From contig OX387612.1 of the NCBI GenBank assembly GCA_947568835.1, forward strand, positions 2,356,001-2,420,000: a stretch of 64,000 nucleotides of DNA. Direction: 5' to 3'. The stretch comes from Protonemura montana (Eukaryota > Arthropoda > Insecta > Plecoptera > Nemouridae). The notes below the pieces were generated by a model. The model saw nothing but the letters and a program-made list of their open reading frames with translations. It did no database searches and had not been told where the DNA came from. This document shows positions 61,893 through 64,000 of this stretch, piece by piece (position 1 is the first letter of the stretch; every line of letters starts with the position of its first letter). The position numbers and the translations under genes are program-made.

Positions 61893-63270
61893 TTATTTGG
61901 GTATGGATCTTTTTACAAATGATAGTCATGTTCAGTAATTTTATTTCATCATGACGCATCTTCTCAACCCAAGTTTAAGATGCTGACGGAAGATCTGCTA
62001 CATTCTTCACGGCCGACCCGAATATCATTTGTGACGCGATGATGACGTCATTTGTACGATTAATACCAAATTGTTTTTGAATCAATGAATTATTTTGAAC
62101 ATTTATATGGAATCGTGTCAGTGTCGTTGTTTTAAAACAGCAAGTTTTTGTTTACTTGTTGCTATTATAATTACAGGTTTGCTACGCAGGTGACTGATTA
62201 GAAGTCGGGCTTTGAGTGACGATTTACTGCCAGGCAGACCTGAGTTGACAAACACTTTGCAACGATTTTATCGCAAAGAAATAAATTTTGTTAAAATTAT
62301 TGAAATTTACCAATGATAGACGTCATATTTTTAGGCACTTTTAGGTTATATTTCCATCAAAATTTTAATTTATGAATAGAAATGACAGTTGATATTTTGC
62401 CCAATTTTTATTGGTCTGTTAGGAATGGCATCAAAAGTAAGAGATTATTAAATTTATTGGCTTAATTACTTAATTACTTTGCAATCTTTATTATGCTGTC
62501 AAAACTTGAACGTAATCTTTTGTGGGCCAATTTCACAAACGCCGTTTAAATCGAAGTTTTCGAGGAAGGTTCAAAGAGGATGTTAAGATAAATACACAAA
62601 AAAGATGTAAATTTAAATTTGAATTTGGTGATGATTCAGGAAGGCTTTGTCCTGTCACATAAAAGTAATTTTATTTAGCAGCCGTCACTATTTTCTCTCT
62701 GTCCAAATCACCGTTTAATATTTGAACCTGGAAGGACGGGGTTTAACTTTTAAACTGTCATTTGGAGGTCAAAGTAAGAATTCACATTGATATTTTGTTT
62801 GTATTTCCAAGTCACCAAATATTCCGTTTCGAAGCAAACACATTGTTAAAAACTATTTTATTCTTGTTCTTCGTGTGTTGTCATAGTTTCTTGGTTTGCA
62901 ATTATTAAAATATCATTGTTTTAAAGCAAATTAATGTGCCATTTAAAATAATACCTAAACGGTTTTTAAGAGCGTTTTAAGTGACGTTAGTAAAATTGAC
63001 GCTGAGTCTGAATCACAAACCCCGGTCCCTGTGAGCCATACGTTTACACAGCTTTCAAATGATCTCTTCTCGTTGCTGCTTCGTTAATTCAACCGCGACG
63101 CATGCGCTGCAAGTTTAATTAGCCGCGACACAAATAGCCGAGTAGGTGACGCGCCGCTGAAACCCACAATAATAATAATAATTTAATTACCCGTCGATGT
63201 CAATTACTCGCAGTCAATCAGCTGATTTCAATTGCTTCTGTTAACACCATTTGACTCTAGATTTCAACAG
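61893..63270. other. Unique AT-rich sequence
   Basis: ATGGCATCAAAA at 62425 precedes gtaaga. No supported gene or element. Confidence 0.4.
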
Positions 63271-63283
63271 CCTTGAAGTAAAG

Positions 63284-64000
63284 TGCATGCCATGCCATGC
63301 CATGCCATGCCATGCCTTGCCATGCTAAGCTAAGCCATGCCATGCCATGCCTTGCCATGCCCTGCCTTGCCTTGCCATGCCATGCCATGCCATGCCATGC
63401 CATGCCATGCCATGCCATGCCATGCCTTGCCATGCCATGCCATGCCATGCCTTGCCATGCTAAGCTAAGCCATGCCATGCCATGCCTTGCCATGCCATGC
63501 CTTGCCTTGCCATGCCATGCCATGCCATGCCATGCCATGCCATGCCATGCCATGCCATGCCTTGCCATGCCATGCCATGCCATGCCTTGCCATGCTAAGC
63601 TAAGCCATGCCATGCCATGCCTTGCCATGCCATGCCTTGCCATGCCATGCCATGCCATGCCATGCCTTGCCATACCTTGCCTTGCCGTGCCTTGCCATGC
63701 CTTGCCATGCCATGCCATGCCATGCCATGCCATGCCATGCCATGCCTTGCCTTGCCTTGCCATGCCATGCCATGCCATGCCATGCCATGCCATGCCATGC
63801 CATGCCATGCCATGCTATGCCGTGCCATGCCATGCCATGCCTTGCCATGCCATGCCATGCCATGCCTTGCCATGCCTTGCCTTGCCATGCCATGCCATGC
63901 CATGCCATGCCATGCCAAACCTTGCCTTGCCATGCCTTGCCATGCCATGCCATGCCATGCCTTGCCATGCCATGCCATGCCATGCCATGCCTTGCCATGC
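63284..64000 (+). repeat. GCCAT pentanucleotide array running off the right edge
   Basis: About 143 units of gccat/gcctt. The rare ctaagctaag recurs at 63325, 63460 and 63595, so there is a 135-bp (27-unit) higher-order period. Open minus frames (MAWHG-type) come from the repeat. Confidence 0.95.

Noticed and set aside
63257-63998. Minus-strand MAWHG-type frames
   Set aside because: Product of the GCCAT array; period five cycles through all frames without stops.

Overview
The window looks like nuclear DNA of an arthropod, most likely an insect. It has spliceosomal introns with GT-AG borders, interstitial (CCTAA)n blocks matching the arthropod TTAGG telomere repeat, hAT DNA transposons, and SINE-like elements with tRNA-like and 5S-rRNA-like heads. 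Nothing prokaryotic is present. I cannot name the order or species.

Three genes are supported by reading exons. (1) 1-15630, minus strand: 13 exons of an ankyrin-repeat protein whose last visible exon enters leucine-rich repeats. This is the 5' part of a probable Lrrk/LRRK1-type ROC-COR kinase gene; the rest lies off the left edge. (2) 17117-21048, plus strand: a complete six-exon gene for the asparaginyl hydroxylase FIH (HIF1AN), 333 residues, with the iron-binding triad intact. (3) 29243-30144, plus strand: a two-exon gene for a 92-residue single-pass membrane protein I do not recognise. Several short first-exon-like ATG/GT-donor pairs occur further right and are much weaker.

Most of the rest is repeat DNA. 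Element T carries a tRNA-like head (box A, box B, intact acceptor stem) and often occurs as a head-to-head inverted pair. Three of these pairs have target-site duplications around the whole structure, so they appear to move as units. Its first 52 bp are amplified into local arrays of up to 25 units. Element F carries a 5S-rRNA-like head and a conserved tail with ttcggaagggacgttaagcc. Its head is amplified as 91- or 92-bp units, its tail as 156-bp units, and a 15-bp piece into arrays of about 13 and 96 copies. Two foldback families, two hAT elements (one with a perfect 8-bp duplication) and RTE-like repeats are also present.

Independent satellites follow: 14-bp (3.9-4.7 kb and 11.1-11.7 kb), 49-bp (5.3-5.9 kb), 45-bp (28.6 kb), 61-bp (40.9-44.2 kb), 114-bp (45.8 and 52.6-54.7 kb), 26/68/75-bp (49.0-50.6 kb) and a GCCAT array (63.3 kb to the right edge). 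Several have higher-order structure: 20 x 61, 8 x 114 and 27 x 5 bp. The long open frames in these arrays arise from the repeat period and are not treated as genes.

The main theme is repeated, nested tandem growth of SINE-derived DNA around and inside intact genes. In HIF1AN this includes a splice acceptor whose upstream side is entirely transposon-derived.
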